Below are positions 8,168 to 17,531 of a stretch of DNA of 64,000 nucleotides, in pieces. Each line of letters begins with the position of its first letter. Position 1 is the first letter of the stretch. Under the pieces are notes generated by a model. It was not told the DNA's origin and ran no database searches. It saw only the letters and a program-made list of their open reading frames with translations. Source of the stretch: JASLZO01 sp965247995 (GTDB taxonomy: Bacteria > Chloroflexota > Dehalococcoidia > UBA6926); contig OZ252041.1 in NCBI GenBank assembly GCA_965247995.1, positions 62,001 to 126,000 on the forward strand, read 5' to 3'. The position numbers and the translations under genes were made by a program.

Positions 8168-8872
8168 CTAGGTTTCGATTCCCGCCCAATGCCACCTAGG
8201 GATGGCCAGTCGCTCCAACTTCCGCAGCCCCTTCATAGTATCGCTCGCAAGTCGCGCAGGGTCACTGCGGGCCACACGACGCTTGAACAGCCAGTACGTG
8301 AAGGCGTCATGCTCCCCCAGCGGCGCACGCGCCCCACCCTTCCGGCCGGTGGATGCACGGCGGAACATGTGCCGCAACTCCTCTTCCGTGGAGTCGTACA
8401 GCCTGCGGAATGCTTCGTCCTCCAGCGACTCCTCCGTCGCCGCCAGTGACTGGCGGGCCTTTGCTACTTCTTCCAACACGGCTTGCTGAAGCGACTGTTC
8501 CACTACCACGCCGTACCAGTAATTCAGGTGCGCGCCGTGTTTCACGGCCCCGATTCTGTCCCGAAGCACGGTCGCGTCCATCTCCTCCGGCGGCCGTCCC
8601 GAGAACAGCAGCTGCTCTTTCTCATCCGCGGGCACCAACCCATCGACCTCGTCCAGCAATCGCTCCGCGAGGAGCAGCATGTTGAACGCTTCTCCCGAAA
8701 TCAGGTAGCGGTAGTGACGTCCGTTCCTGGTCTCCTCGGAGAGGGTCCAATCGCTGATTCCCTTCAACAGCGATTCAAACCAAGGCTCACCGGTGCGAAC
8801 GGATGCCACGAATGTTGCCGCGGCATCCGGGACAGTATCGGTCGGCATTTCGGCTGCCCGAGCGGAACTCAC
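8168..8872 (-). CDS. Conserved-looking hypothetical alpha-helical protein
   Basis: A 234-residue protein that I do not recognise. It is soluble, charged and predicted mostly helical. It has a centre with GAVKHGAHLNYWYGVVVEQS and a C-terminal half rich in Glu, Arg and Ser (about residues 140-220, ending KLERLAIPRWHW). No signal peptide, membrane segment or metal motif is visible. It is translationally coupled to polX, since its ATG overlaps the polX stop by 4 bases. It sits in a polX-to-HIT minus-strand run, so a nucleic-acid-related role is possible but not shown. Confidence 0.6.
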   Translation of the reverse strand: MSSARAAEMPTDTVPDAAATFVASVRTGEPWFESLLKGISDWTLSEETRNGRHYRYLISGEAFNMLLLAERLLDEVDGLVPADEKEQLLFSGRPPEEMDATVLRDRIGAVKHGAHLNYWYGVVVEQSLQQAVLEEVAKARQSLAATEESLEDEAFRRLYDSTEEELRHMFRRASTGRKGGARAPLGEHDAFTYWLFKRRVARSDPARLASDTMKGLRKLERLAIPRWHWAGIET

Positions 8873-10617
8873 GTTATCCTCAACTCCACTCCGTGGGCCC
8901 GCTTCTGTGTAAGGAACCGTTGGAATTCAGGCCACGTTGCGGTGTTCACGATGTCCGCCGCGGAGCACCAAGCGCGCCGCGCGACACCCACGCCGAACCG
9001 CTGTGCGTCGAAACCGTGGGTGCCGTGTGAATCCGTGTTGATCATCAGTGGCACGCCAAGCTCCCTCGCGCGCAACGCGTGGCGGTCACATAGGTCCATG
9101 CGGTTCGGAGAGGCATTGATCTCGAGCGCGGTACGCGTTGCAGCGGCTACTCGGAACACCTCGTCTTCGGCGAACTCCACCGGCTCCCGTTCGCCAATCA
9201 CTCGCGCCGAAAGGTGACCAATGCAGGTGACAAAGGGGTTCTGCATGGCCCGGACCAACCTCGCGGTCATCCGGTCAGACCCTTCAGTCATGCCTGAATG
9301 AACCGAGGCTACAACGAAGTCGAGCCAGGCCAAGATGTCGTCGGGGTAGTCCAGTGTCCCATCAGCCCGGATATCGACTTCGCTCCCGTGGAGAATGTGA
9401 ATTGTCGTGAACCGACGACGCAGGTTTTCAATGGCTCGGCGCTGTTCATGGAGTCTCTCGACTGACAACCCTCGAGCGATACCGCGACCATGCGAGTGAT
9501 CCGTGATCGCTACATATTGCAAACCGCGAGCGGCCGCTGCGGCTACCATCGCTTCAAGCGAATCCGCGCCGTCGCTCCAGTCAGAGTGAACGTGGAGATC
9601 ACCGACCAAGTCGCCAACCTCGATAAGCCTCGGAATCTCACCGGACTCAGCGGCGTTGATCTCGTTCCCGCCCTCGCGGATCTCGGGTGGGATCCAATCG
9701 AGTCCCAGGCGTCGATAAAAGCTGGTTTCGTCGGTGAACGTCTCCAGGCCATCGTCGCCTAGGCGGCGAACCCCGTATTCCGACACACTGAGTCCGTCGC
9801 GGCGCGCGCGTTCTCTCAGCAGGACGTTGTGCTCACGTGACCCGGTGAAGTACTGGAGCATTGAGCCCCACTGATGCTTCGGGACAACCCGCAGATCGAT
9901 CTGAAGATCTGCGTCGATCAAGATGTTCGCCCTCACCGGCCCAGCGTTTTGCACCTGGTGAACGAACGGCGCTTTCCCGAAAGTTTCCATAACATCTTCA
10001 GGAGACGCACTCGCAACCGCGATGTCCAGATCGCCAACCGTTTCCGCATACCGCCGGACGCTACCGACGGGTGCGAGTTCCGAGATGGAGGTTTCGCCGC
10101 CGAGATACTCGATAACCTGGTCAAGGACCGGCACGACCCGTCCAATGGGATGACGGATGTCGCGCCTCCGAGTGGACCGGAGCGACCGAAGCACATTTTC
10201 AGCTGCCTTGTCTCCGAACCGGGGCAAGGCAGCCAACCGTCCGTCTTGAGCTGCTGCCTCGAGGTCCTCGGTGGTGGAGACGCCGAGTGCTTGGGCGATC
10301 ATGAGGGCGGTCTTGGGCCCGATCCCGGGCACCGCCAGAAGCTGTTCGATTCCAGGCGGGAATTCAGCAGCGAGTCGTTCGAAGTACTCCAGGCGGCCTG
10401 TATCGACCAATTCCTGGACCTTCTTGGCGATGGCGTTCCCGACTCCGGGAATCTCGGTGAGGTCACCCTGGCGCGCCACCTGCTCCACGGGTACTGCCCA
10501 GTGCTCAATCGCGCGGGCGGCCCGTTGGTACGACCTTGTTCGGAACCCGGTGTCACCCTTCAATTCCAGCAGGTCGGCGATCCGAGCGAAGACCCGGCCC
10601 ACTTCGTCGTTGCGCAT
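8869..10617 (-). CDS. polX: DNA polymerase/3'-5' exonuclease PolX (family X with PHP domain)
   Basis: A 582-residue bacterial PolX. The N-terminal 8-kDa-like region has helix-hairpin-helix motifs at about residues 56-66 (IPGVGNAIAKK) and 96-104. The nucleotidyltransferase core has GSVRR (185-189) and catalytic aspartates D196 and D198 in GDLDIA plus D241. The C-terminal PHP domain begins DLHVHSDWSDG (H342, H344) and supplies the manganese-dependent 3'-5' exonuclease and AP-endonuclease functions. It works in gap filling and base excision repair. The ATG at 10617 was taken because sequence upstream of it is an overlap with secA in another frame. It lies 13 bases after secA and overlaps the downstream gene by 4 bases. 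Confidence 0.92.
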   Translation of the reverse strand: MRNDEVGRVFARIADLLELKGDTGFRTRSYQRAARAIEHWAVPVEQVARQGDLTEIPGVGNAIAKKVQELVDTGRLEYFERLAAEFPPGIEQLLAVPGIGPKTALMIAQALGVSTTEDLEAAAQDGRLAALPRFGDKAAENVLRSLRSTRRRDIRHPIGRVVPVLDQVIEYLGGETSISELAPVGSVRRYAETVGDLDIAVASASPEDVMETFGKAPFVHQVQNAGPVRANILIDADLQIDLRVVPKHQWGSMLQYFTGSREHNVLLRERARRDGLSVSEYGVRRLGDDGLETFTDETSFYRRLGLDWIPPEIREGGNEINAAESGEIPRLIEVGDLVGDLHVHSDWSDGADSLEAMVAAAAARGLQYVAITDHSHGRGIARGLSVERLHEQRRAIENLRRRFTTIHILHGSEVDIRADGTLDYPDDILAWLDFVVASVHSGMTEGSDRMTARLVRAMQNPFVTCIGHLSARVIGEREPVEFAEDEVFRVAAATRTALEINASPNRMDLCDRHALRARELGVPLMINTDSHGTHGFDAQRFGVGVARRAWCSAADIVNTATWPEFQRFLTQKRAHGVELRIT

Positions 10618-10630
10618 CGGGCTGGAACCG

Positions 10631-13279
10631 TCAGGCGGCCTTCCCGTGGCAGCGTTTGTATTTGAGCCCGCTTCCACAGAAGCACGGAGCGTTCCGACCG
10701 ATCTTCTCCGGGTTCCGCTCTGGCATCCGCGGTGATGTTCCTGCTGGTCCCGTTGCTGCGTGACCCGAGGTGTCCCGTTGTTGACCCGCCATCGGCGAGT
10801 CCTGCACACGTGTGCCACCTCCGGACGGTTGCTGCGCTTGGACGTGGATCGTGAGGTGGAGCATGGTCCGAACAACGTCATGCTGCAGTCGTTCCAACAG
10901 TTCCTGGAACATCCCATGGCTCTGTTGCCGATACATGGTGAGTGGGTCCCGCTGTCCGTACGCCTGAAGCCCGATACCCAACCGCATGTGCTCGATCGCG
11001 GTGAGGTGCTGGACCCAGAGATTGTCAATCACCCTCAGGATCACCAGTCGTTCCGCTTGGCGCATCTGTTCGGCGCCAAAGGTCTCCTCCTTCTCGGAGT
11101 AGACCGTTTCGGCATGTTCGAGCAACGAATCGAGGATGTCGGTCTGTGCGAAGTCCCGTAGCTCCTCATCGTTGGCCCACTCAGGAGTGGGCATGATCGC
11201 GGAAAGTGCCGACAAGAACGCCGGCACGTCCCAATCGATTGAGTCGCTGTCCGAAAGAAAGGCCTCCGCCAAGGCAGCGAGCTCTTGCTCGACCATCTCG
11301 AGGATGTTCCCTCTCAGGTCAACGCCAGCCAGCACACGCGACCGTTCGGCGTAGATGACCTCACGCTGGCGATTGATGACATCGTCGTACTCGACAAGGT
11401 GTTTCCTGATCTCAAAGTTGTAACCCTCGACACGCGTCTGGGCATTCTCGAACGATTTCGTAACGACGCGGTTCTGGACTACCTCGTTCTCATCGAGGCC
11501 GGCCCAGCCCATGATGGACTTGACCCGCTCTCCGCCGAAACGGCGGATCACCTCATCCTCGAGGGAGACGAAGATCTGCGACGTGCCCGGATCGCCCTGG
11601 CGGCCCGAGCGCCCCCGGAGTTGATTGTCTATCCGCCGAGCCTCGTGCCGCTCCGTCCCTAACACATACAGGCCACCAACGCCGACGACTGCGTCGTGTT
11701 CGGTTTGCCAGTCCTCCAAGGGCCGCCCCGCGGGGTTGCCGCCGAGGATGATGTCGGTGCCTCGTCCAGCCATGTTTGTCGCCAACGTGACCGCTCCCTT
11801 TCGTCCCGCCTGGGCAACGATCGTCGACTCCCGCTCATGCTCCTTGGCGTTGAGCACCTCATGCGGAATGCCGCGTTGCTTGAACACGGTGCTCAGCCTT
11901 TCGGACGTTTCAATCGATGTCGTTCCAATCAGCACCGGCTGATCGGACGTATGCAACCGCTCTACCTCATTCGCAACCGCGACAAATTTCGCGGGTTCCG
12001 TTTGATAGACGAGATCTGAAGCGTCTTCACGAATCGTGGGCCGATTGGTCGGGATTGCCACGACTTCAAGGTGGTAAATCTTGAAGAGTTCCTCCGCCTC
12101 CGTGGCTGCCGTCCCCGTCATCCCGGCGAGCTTCCCATACATGCGGAAGTAGTTTTGGAGCGTAATCGTGGCGAGCGTCATGGACTCCCGTTGGATCGTG
12201 ACGTTCTCTTTTGCCTCGATGGCTTGGTGAAGACCATCGGAGTACCGCCGGCCCGGCATCAGCCGACCGGTAAACTCGTCGACGATCACCACTTCGCCGT
12301 CATTCGTTACGACGTACTCTTTGTCCCGCTCGAAGTTCGCCTCGGCCTTGAGTGCCTGCTCCATGAAATGGACGAGCGAGTAGTGCTCTGGGTCGTACAG
12401 GTTGTCGACATCCAATGCGCGCTCGACTTTGGAGATCCCTTGCTCCGTCAACGTGACGGCCTTGGTCCGGCCGTCGATCACGAAGTCCTCCTCCTTGAGA
12501 AGGCCGCGCGCCAACTGTGCAAATCGCTGGTAGCTCTGAGAAGGTTCTTGGGCCGGGCCACTGATAATCAGCGGTGTGCGTGCCTCATCGATCAGGATGT
12601 AATCCACTTCGTCGACGATGGCGAACGCGAGTTCTCGCTGGACCTTTTGAGCGAAGTCCAGCGCCATGTTGTCTCTGAGGTAATCGAAGCCGAACTCGGA
12701 GTTTGTTCCATAGGTGATGTGCGCAGCGTAGGCGTCTCCACGATGCACCGAGCGCATCGCCTCTCCGTCTTCAGCCTCAGAGTCGAAAAGCAAAGACGCG
12801 TCATGCTGGAGGCAGGCAACGCTGGCTCCCAAGGCGTCATAGATCGGCCCCATCCACTGGGCGTCGCGTTTGGCCAGGTAGTCGTTCACCGTCACGACGT
12901 GCACTCCCCGGCCCGCCAGAGCATTGAGATAGGTCGCTAAGGTTGCGACCAGCGTCTTCCCCTCGCCCGTGGCCATTTCGGCGATCTTTCCGTCGTGGAG
13001 AACCGCCCCTCCGATGATCTGCACGTCGAAATGCCGCATCTCGAGTGTACGTTTTGCAGACTCCCGAACTGCCGCGAAGGCTTCGGGCAGGAGGTCATCC
13101 AATGACTCCCCCGACTCGAACCGGTGGTGGAACGCCTCGGTCAGCCCCCGGAGGTCCTCATCCGACATGGCTTCGAACCGCGCTTCCAGCGAGTTGACCT
13201 GGTCAACCACCGGCCAAAGCCGTTTCACGGCTTTTCCGCTCGGATCCCCGCCAAGGAGCTTCAAGAGTCCCTTCTTCAC
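10631..13279 (-). CDS. secA: Preprotein translocase ATPase SecA
   Basis: An 882-residue SecA motor that drives secretory proteins through SecYEG. Walker A is in ATGEGKTLVATL near residue 105, and the DEVDYILIDEARTPL region follows near residue 210. The preprotein-binding insert, the second nucleotide-binding fold with GRGTDIILGGN, and the helical scaffold follow. The extreme C-terminus is a SEC-C zinc-binding tail, CFCGSGLKYKRCHG, which binds SecB or ribosomes in other bacteria. A flexible Gln/Gly-rich linker precedes that tail. It is followed closely by polX. A single secA copy is seen in the window. Confidence 0.97.
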   Translation of the reverse strand: MKKGLLKLLGGDPSGKAVKRLWPVVDQVNSLEARFEAMSDEDLRGLTEAFHHRFESGESLDDLLPEAFAAVRESAKRTLEMRHFDVQIIGGAVLHDGKIAEMATGEGKTLVATLATYLNALAGRGVHVVTVNDYLAKRDAQWMGPIYDALGASVACLQHDASLLFDSEAEDGEAMRSVHRGDAYAAHITYGTNSEFGFDYLRDNMALDFAQKVQRELAFAIVDEVDYILIDEARTPLIISGPAQEPSQSYQRFAQLARGLLKEEDFVIDGRTKAVTLTEQGISKVERALDVDNLYDPEHYSLVHFMEQALKAEANFERDKEYVVTNDGEVVIVDEFTGRLMPGRRYSDGLHQAIEAKENVTIQRESMTLATITLQNYFRMYGKLAGMTGTAATEAEELFKIYHLEVVAIPTNRPTIREDASDLVYQTEPAKFVAVANEVERLHTSDQPVLIGTTSIETSERLSTVFKQRGIPHEVLNAKEHERESTIVAQAGRKGAVTLATNMAGRGTDIILGGNPAGRPLEDWQTEHDAVVGVGGLYVLGTERHEARRIDNQLRGRSGRQGDPGTSQIFVSLEDEVIRRFGGERVKSIMGWAGLDENEVVQNRVVTKSFENAQTRVEGYNFEIRKHLVEYDDVINRQREVIYAERSRVLAGVDLRGNILEMVEQELAALAEAFLSDSDSIDWDVPAFLSALSAIMPTPEWANDEELRDFAQTDILDSLLEHAETVYSEKEETFGAEQMRQAERLVILRVIDNLWVQHLTAIEHMRLGIGLQAYGQRDPLTMYRQQSHGMFQELLERLQHDVVRTMLHLTIHVQAQQPSGGGTRVQDSPMAGQQRDTSGHAATGPAGTSPRMPERNPEKIGRNAPCFCGSGLKYKRCHGKAA

Positions 13280-13327
13280 GTCGGCACCCTTCGGCTGTGC
13301 GGGTCTGTTCTCATGAATCCACAGTAC

Positions 13328-14281
13328 TCAGGCGAATATCTCGCCGATCGATCGTCCCTCGTGGATGCGGCGGATCGCCTCGCCGAGAAGGGGCGCTACT
13401 GAAACCGAAGTGAGCGGGAGGTTTGCAATGCGCTCATCGCGGTCCCTCGACGGCAAGCTATCCGTCACAACAAGCTCGTCGATGGGTGCGGCGGCCAAGC
13501 GCTCGTTGGCCGGTCCAGACAACACCGCGTGGACCGCTGCCGCCGAAACCTTGTTCGCCCCGTGATCGATCAGCGCTCTTGCCGAGCTCGCCAGCGAGCC
13601 ACCAGTGTCGACCTCATCGTCGATCAGAATCGCGTCCAACCCTGAGACATCGCCAATGACGTTCAGACTCTCCGCTTGGGCGAAATCCCCGGCACGGCGT
13701 TTTTCGATGATGGCCAGCGGCAGTTCTAGCCGCTCCGCAAGATCGCGTGCTCGCTTCGTGCTCCCAACGTCTGGCGCGACGACGACTTGCCGGCCTGTTC
13801 TCTCGTGAAAATAGTCCGCGATCAGCGGCAACGCAGTGAGTTCGTCGACTGGGATGTTAAAGAAGCCTTGTATCTGGCCGGCGTGGAGATCCATGGTGAG
13901 CACACGATCGACCCCAGCAACGGTGATCAGATCGGCGATCAGTCGTGCTGTGATCGGCACACGGGGCTGGTCCTTCTTGTCTGTCCGGCCGTATGCGAAA
14001 TAGGGGATCACTGCCGTTATCCGGCCCGCGGACGCACGTTTGGCTGCATCCACCATGATCAACAGCTCCATGATGTTCTGGTTCACTGGGGACGCGAAGG
14101 GTTGCAACAAGAACACATCTCGGTGACGGATGTTCTCGCGGAACCGAACGAAGATGTTGTCGTTGCTGAACTGGAAGACCTCTACTTCACCGGTTTCGAT
14201 CTCCAAGTAATTGCACAACGCGTTCAGCAACCGCGGATGAGCATTACCAGCGAATACACGAAGCTCGTCGGTCCCGTTCAC
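13328..14281 (-). CDS. prs: Ribose-phosphate pyrophosphokinase
   Basis: A 317-residue PRPP synthetase feeding purine, pyrimidine, His and Trp synthesis. It has the N-terminal ELRVFAGNAHPRL strand, the conserved FVRFRENIRHRDVFLLQ, the flexible-loop region FAYGRTDKKDQPR, and the PRPP loop DDEVDTGGSL near residue 222, a small variation on the usual DDMIDTGGT. The start is GTG at 14281, with GGAGG about 6 bases upstream; the longer ATG-started reading frame lacks family similarity in its first 45 codons and would overlap the promoter. It is divergent from purA, with 184 bases between the two starts. Confidence 0.93.
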   Translation of the reverse strand: MNGTDELRVFAGNAHPRLLNALCNYLEIETGEVEVFQFSNDNIFVRFRENIRHRDVFLLQPFASPVNQNIMELLIMVDAAKRASAGRITAVIPYFAYGRTDKKDQPRVPITARLIADLITVAGVDRVLTMDLHAGQIQGFFNIPVDELTALPLIADYFHERTGRQVVVAPDVGSTKRARDLAERLELPLAIIEKRRAGDFAQAESLNVIGDVSGLDAILIDDEVDTGGSLASSARALIDHGANKVSAAAVHAVLSGPANERLAAAPIDELVVTDSLPSRDRDERIANLPLTSVSVAPLLGEAIRRIHEGRSIGEIFA

Positions 14282-14338
14282 CAGAGCCCTCCGCGGGGGT
14301 ACGAATGCCGGATAAATGGCACACCAACAGGTACTTGG

Positions 14339-14366
14339 AGTATACCGCCCGCCTGTGAGGTCCCAA
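14339..14366 (-). promoter_or_regulatory. Candidate prs promoter
   Basis: On the minus strand TTGGGA (14366-14361) is followed after 16 bases by TATACT (14344-14339). A start near 14332 would give a leader of about 50 bases before the prs GTG. Confidence 0.42.
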
Positions 14367-14422
14367 CCCAACCGAATTGGCGCCGTACTGGATGCAGGTC
14401 TAGAAGGAATCGACACCCCCTC

Positions 14423-14431
14423 TGATATACT
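14423..14431 (+). promoter_or_regulatory. Candidate extended -10 promoter for purA
   Basis: TGaTATACT is an extended -10 element, and no good -35 hexamer precedes it. A start near 14438 would give a leader of about 28 bases carrying the ribosome-binding site GGAGAGGG before the purA ATG. Confidence 0.4.
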
Positions 14432-14465
14432 CCGCGCGGTCTCAGGGGGACTTAGGAGAGGGTGG

Positions 14466-15749
14466 ATGGGAGCAACGGCGGTGATCGGCGCGCAGTGGGG
14501 CGACGAGGGGAAAGGTAAGGTTATCGATCTCCTCGCCGAGCGCGCTGATCTCGTCGTTCGCTATTCGGGTGGCAACAATGCCGGACACACGGTCATCAAC
14601 CACCTCGGAGAGTTCCGGCTCCACTTAGTACCTGCAGGCATCTTCAACCAGCAGACGCTCTGTGTTATCGGCAATGGCGTGGCGGTAGACCCGGATGTCC
14701 TCATTGGGGAAATGGACCAACTCGAGGCTGCTGGTATCGACACGACCCGGCTCACGATCAGCGACCGCGCGCATCTCGTTCTTCCGTACCACCGCTTGAT
14801 CGACAACCTGGAGGAGCAGCGCCTTGGGGAGCGAGCCATCGGCACGACGCTCCGCGGCATCGGCCCAGCCTTCGCTGAGAAAACCGCGCGGCGTGGCATT
14901 CGGGCGGGAGACCTAGCGGACCGTGAAGCGCTGATGCAGAAGCTGGAAATGGCACTCTCGTACGCCAACGCGCTTATTACCAAGGTCTACGATCACGAAC
15001 CGGTCTCTCTCAACGATCTGTTCGACCAATGCCAAGCATGGGCAGACCGCCTGGCCAGTCGCATTCAGCAAACTGAACTCCTGATCAACCAAGCGCTCCA
15101 TCAAGGGAAGGAGGTCCTCCTCGAGGGTGCACAAGGTACGCTCCTCGATCTGGATTTCGGAACCTACCCTTACGTCACGTCTTCACACCCAGGCGCCAGC
15201 GGCGCGTACCAAGGGGCTGGCATCGGTCCCGTCCGGATCGACCGAATTGTTGGCGTTTTCAAGGCCTACTGCACGCGGGTTGGGGAAGGGCCGTTTCCCA
15301 CCGAACTCCATTCATGGGAAGGTGATCACATTCGAGAGGTGGCGCAGGAATACGGCGCGACGACGGGCCGCCCGCGGCGGTGCGGGTGGTTCGATGTGCC
15401 GATGGCGCGTCTCTCAAACCTGGTGAACGGGTACACATCGGTCATCCTGACTCGTTTAGACGTGCTCGACCAACTCGAAACTATCAACATCTGCACCGGG
15501 TACCTGCTCGACGGCCAAGTGATCGAGTACCCGCCCAGCGATGTTGCTGCGCTAGCGCGGTGTGAACCGGTCCTCGAACCAGTGAAGGGGTGGCAGCAAC
15601 CGACAAGCGCCTTCCGCCACATTCAAGACCTTCCTGCTGACGCTAGGGCCTACGTCCACCGCCTCGAGGAGTTGATTGAAGCGCCCGTGAGCATGCTCTC
15701 GATTGGCCCCCGACGGGACGAGAACATTATCGTTCGACCAGCCCTATAA
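14466..15749 (+). CDS. purA: Adenylosuccinate synthetase
   Basis: A 427-residue GTP-dependent ligase joining IMP and aspartate on the route to AMP. The start MGATAVIGAQWGDEGKGK holds the P-loop-like GDEGKGK with the catalytic Asp. The second signature NNAGHTV is near residue 37, and the IMP-binding ATTGRPRRCGWFD is near residue 300. The length is normal. The ATG at 14466 follows GGAGAGGG. A reading frame open further upstream has no similarity to the family. It is convergent with dapA, with 18 bases between stops. Confidence 0.97.
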   Translation: MGATAVIGAQWGDEGKGKVIDLLAERADLVVRYSGGNNAGHTVINHLGEFRLHLVPAGIFNQQTLCVIGNGVAVDPDVLIGEMDQLEAAGIDTTRLTISDRAHLVLPYHRLIDNLEEQRLGERAIGTTLRGIGPAFAEKTARRGIRAGDLADREALMQKLEMALSYANALITKVYDHEPVSLNDLFDQCQAWADRLASRIQQTELLINQALHQGKEVLLEGAQGTLLDLDFGTYPYVTSSHPGASGAYQGAGIGPVRIDRIVGVFKAYCTRVGEGPFPTELHSWEGDHIREVAQEYGATTGRPRRCGWFDVPMARLSNLVNGYTSVILTRLDVLDQLETINICTGYLLDGQVIEYPPSDVAALARCEPVLEPVKGWQQPTSAFRHIQDLPADARAYVHRLEELIEAPVSMLSIGPRRDENIIVRPAL

Positions 15750-15767
15750 GGGGCAACGCCGCCCGTA

Positions 15768-16676
15768 TCAGACGCCGGCGGGAATCGGGATATCGATCCG
15801 GTGCTTCGCTAGTTCCTCGTCGATGGCGTGGATAGACGCCTCACTCGGTTCCACGAGCGGAAGCCGCGGGCGTCCAACATCGAACCCGACGCGGCCCAGC
15901 ATGTGCTTCACGGGGATCGGGTTCGATTCGACGAACAACATGTCCACCAGCGGAAGCAACCGTTCATGGATCTGCTCCGCCGCATCAAGCGCACCGTTCA
16001 GGTATTCGTCGATCATCTCGCGGATTTGCCGTCCGACCAGATGAGCCGCGACACTCACGATCCCATACCCACCAAGCTTGAGGATCGGGAAGGTATCAGA
16101 ATCATTCCCCGACCAGACGAAGAAATCCGGCCCGGCGTCGTCGATGATCCGGGCAATCTGGGCGAGGTCCGCGCTCGCCTCTTTCACACCCACAATATTG
16201 GGCACGTGGCTCAGCCGTATGGTCGTTTCGGCCGTCATGTTGAGAGCCGTGCGGGTCGGCACGTTGTAGAGGACGCACGGCCCGGAAACGGCGTTCGCAA
16301 TCGTCGAGAAGTGTCGGAACAAGCCCTCTTGGGGCGGTTTGTTGTAGTACGGAACCGTTAGGAGAAACCCATCGACACCGATGTGCGCCGCTTCCTTCGA
16401 TAGCTCCACACTCTCGGCGGTGTTGTATGTGGTGGTCCCGGCGATCACCGACGCTCGGTCACCCACCGCGCCAACGACGGTTTCATAGAGCGACAGTTTT
16501 TCGTCCGTCGACAGCGTTGGCGATTCGCCCGTGGTCCCCGTTACAACTAACCCGTCTGAGCCCGAATCGACGAGCGCTCCGGCCAGCAGCATGGCTCGCT
16601 CTAAGTCGACCTTCCCGTCGCCATCGAAGGGAGTGACCATCGCAGTAAGGATTCGGCCGAACGGTGCATCTGACAT
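15768..16676 (-). CDS. dapA: 4-hydroxy-tetrahydrodipicolinate synthase
   Basis: A 302-residue aldolase-class enzyme that condenses pyruvate and aspartate semialdehyde in lysine/diaminopimelate synthesis. It has VTGTTGESPTLS near residues 45-56, the catalytic Tyr in YNVPTRT (about 138) and the Schiff-base Lys in GVKEAS (about 166). It is the last gene of the minus-strand run rpsO-pnp-dapB-asd-yggS-dapA, 72 bases after yggS. With asd and dapB nearby, three steps of the pathway are clustered. Confidence 0.94.
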   Translation of the reverse strand: MSDAPFGRILTAMVTPFDGDGKVDLERAMLLAGALVDSGSDGLVVTGTTGESPTLSTDEKLSLYETVVGAVGDRASVIAGTTTYNTAESVELSKEAAHIGVDGFLLTVPYYNKPPQEGLFRHFSTIANAVSGPCVLYNVPTRTALNMTAETTIRLSHVPNIVGVKEASADLAQIARIIDDAGPDFFVWSGNDSDTFPILKLGGYGIVSVAAHLVGRQIREMIDEYLNGALDAAEQIHERLLPLVDMLFVESNPIPVKHMLGRVGFDVGRPRLPLVEPSEASIHAIDEELAKHRIDIPIPAGV

Positions 16677-16748
16677 ATCTAACCCCCGTGCCGTCCATCC
16701 GTATGAGCGAAACGACTTCCGGCGTTAAGGATACCGAAGCGGGCCCGA

Positions 16749-17531
16749 TCAGTACGAGCGGCCCGGCGGCCGGGCACCGAAGATCGCTGTGCCAATCCGT
16801 ACGACGGTTGCGCCCTCTTCAATCGCAATCGGGAAATCATGCGACATCCCGGTGGAGAGTTCCTTCCATGAGACATGCGGGAACCGCTCGTGCAACACTC
16901 CTTGTAGTTGGCGCAGCCGCGCGAATCCCGGGCGTGCGGCCTCCGGATCATCCGCCTGTGGCGCCACCGTCATGAGACCTTCGATTCGGATGTGCGGGAG
17001 ATCGACGATTCGCTCGATTTCACTCAACATGGCATCGACCTTGGATTGATCGTGCGCCGGTCCGAGCCGGAATCCACCCCGCTCCGGGGTGTCTGTGTGG
17101 TCGACTTCCAACAGCACGGCCGTCTCGTGACCATCCGCCGCCGCTCGCTTATCGATCTCCGCCGCAAGTCGGTAGCTGTCGACGGTGTCGACCGCGTCAA
17201 AGATGCCCAGCGCTTGCTTCACTTTGTTGCGTTGGAGGTGTCCGATCATGTGGCGTCGAGGCCCGAGTTCACCGTCCCCAAGCAGACGCGAGACCTCGGC
17301 GTACTTCGGCGCGGCCTCTTGGATCCAGTTCTCTCCCACATGTTTCAAACCCAGCCGGCACGCTTCAGCGATGATGCTCGCGGGGACCGTCTTCGTGGCG
17401 CCCATCAACGCGATGTCGGAGGGGTCCCGTCCTGCCTTGTGTGCCGCGGCAGCGATCCGGTCTTGGACCTTCGCGAGGTTCTCACGCAGTGTCTCGATCA
17501 AACTCGCGTCCACCATCGGTGTATCCGTCAC
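16749..17531 (-). CDS. YggS/PLPBP-family pyridoxal phosphate homeostasis protein
   Basis: A 260-residue single-domain PLP-binding protein of the YggS/PROSC family (alanine-racemase fold type III barrel). The PLP lysine lies in LMGATKTVPAS near residue 48. The later motifs are HVGENWIQEA, MIGHLQRNKVKQAL and the C-terminal STGMSHDFPIAIEEGATVVRIG. It buffers free PLP and affects amino-acid metabolism rather than catalysing a defined reaction. Its ATG overlaps the asd stop by 4 bases, indicating translational coupling inside the lysine operon. It may help supply PLP to the PLP enzymes of the organism. Confidence 0.92.
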   Translation of the reverse strand: MTDTPMVDASLIETLRENLAKVQDRIAAAAHKAGRDPSDIALMGATKTVPASIIAEACRLGLKHVGENWIQEAAPKYAEVSRLLGDGELGPRRHMIGHLQRNKVKQALGIFDAVDTVDSYRLAAEIDKRAAADGHETAVLLEVDHTDTPERGGFRLGPAHDQSKVDAMLSEIERIVDLPHIRIEGLMTVAPQADDPEAARPGFARLRQLQGVLHERFPHVSWKELSTGMSHDFPIAIEEGATVVRIGTAIFGARPPGRSY

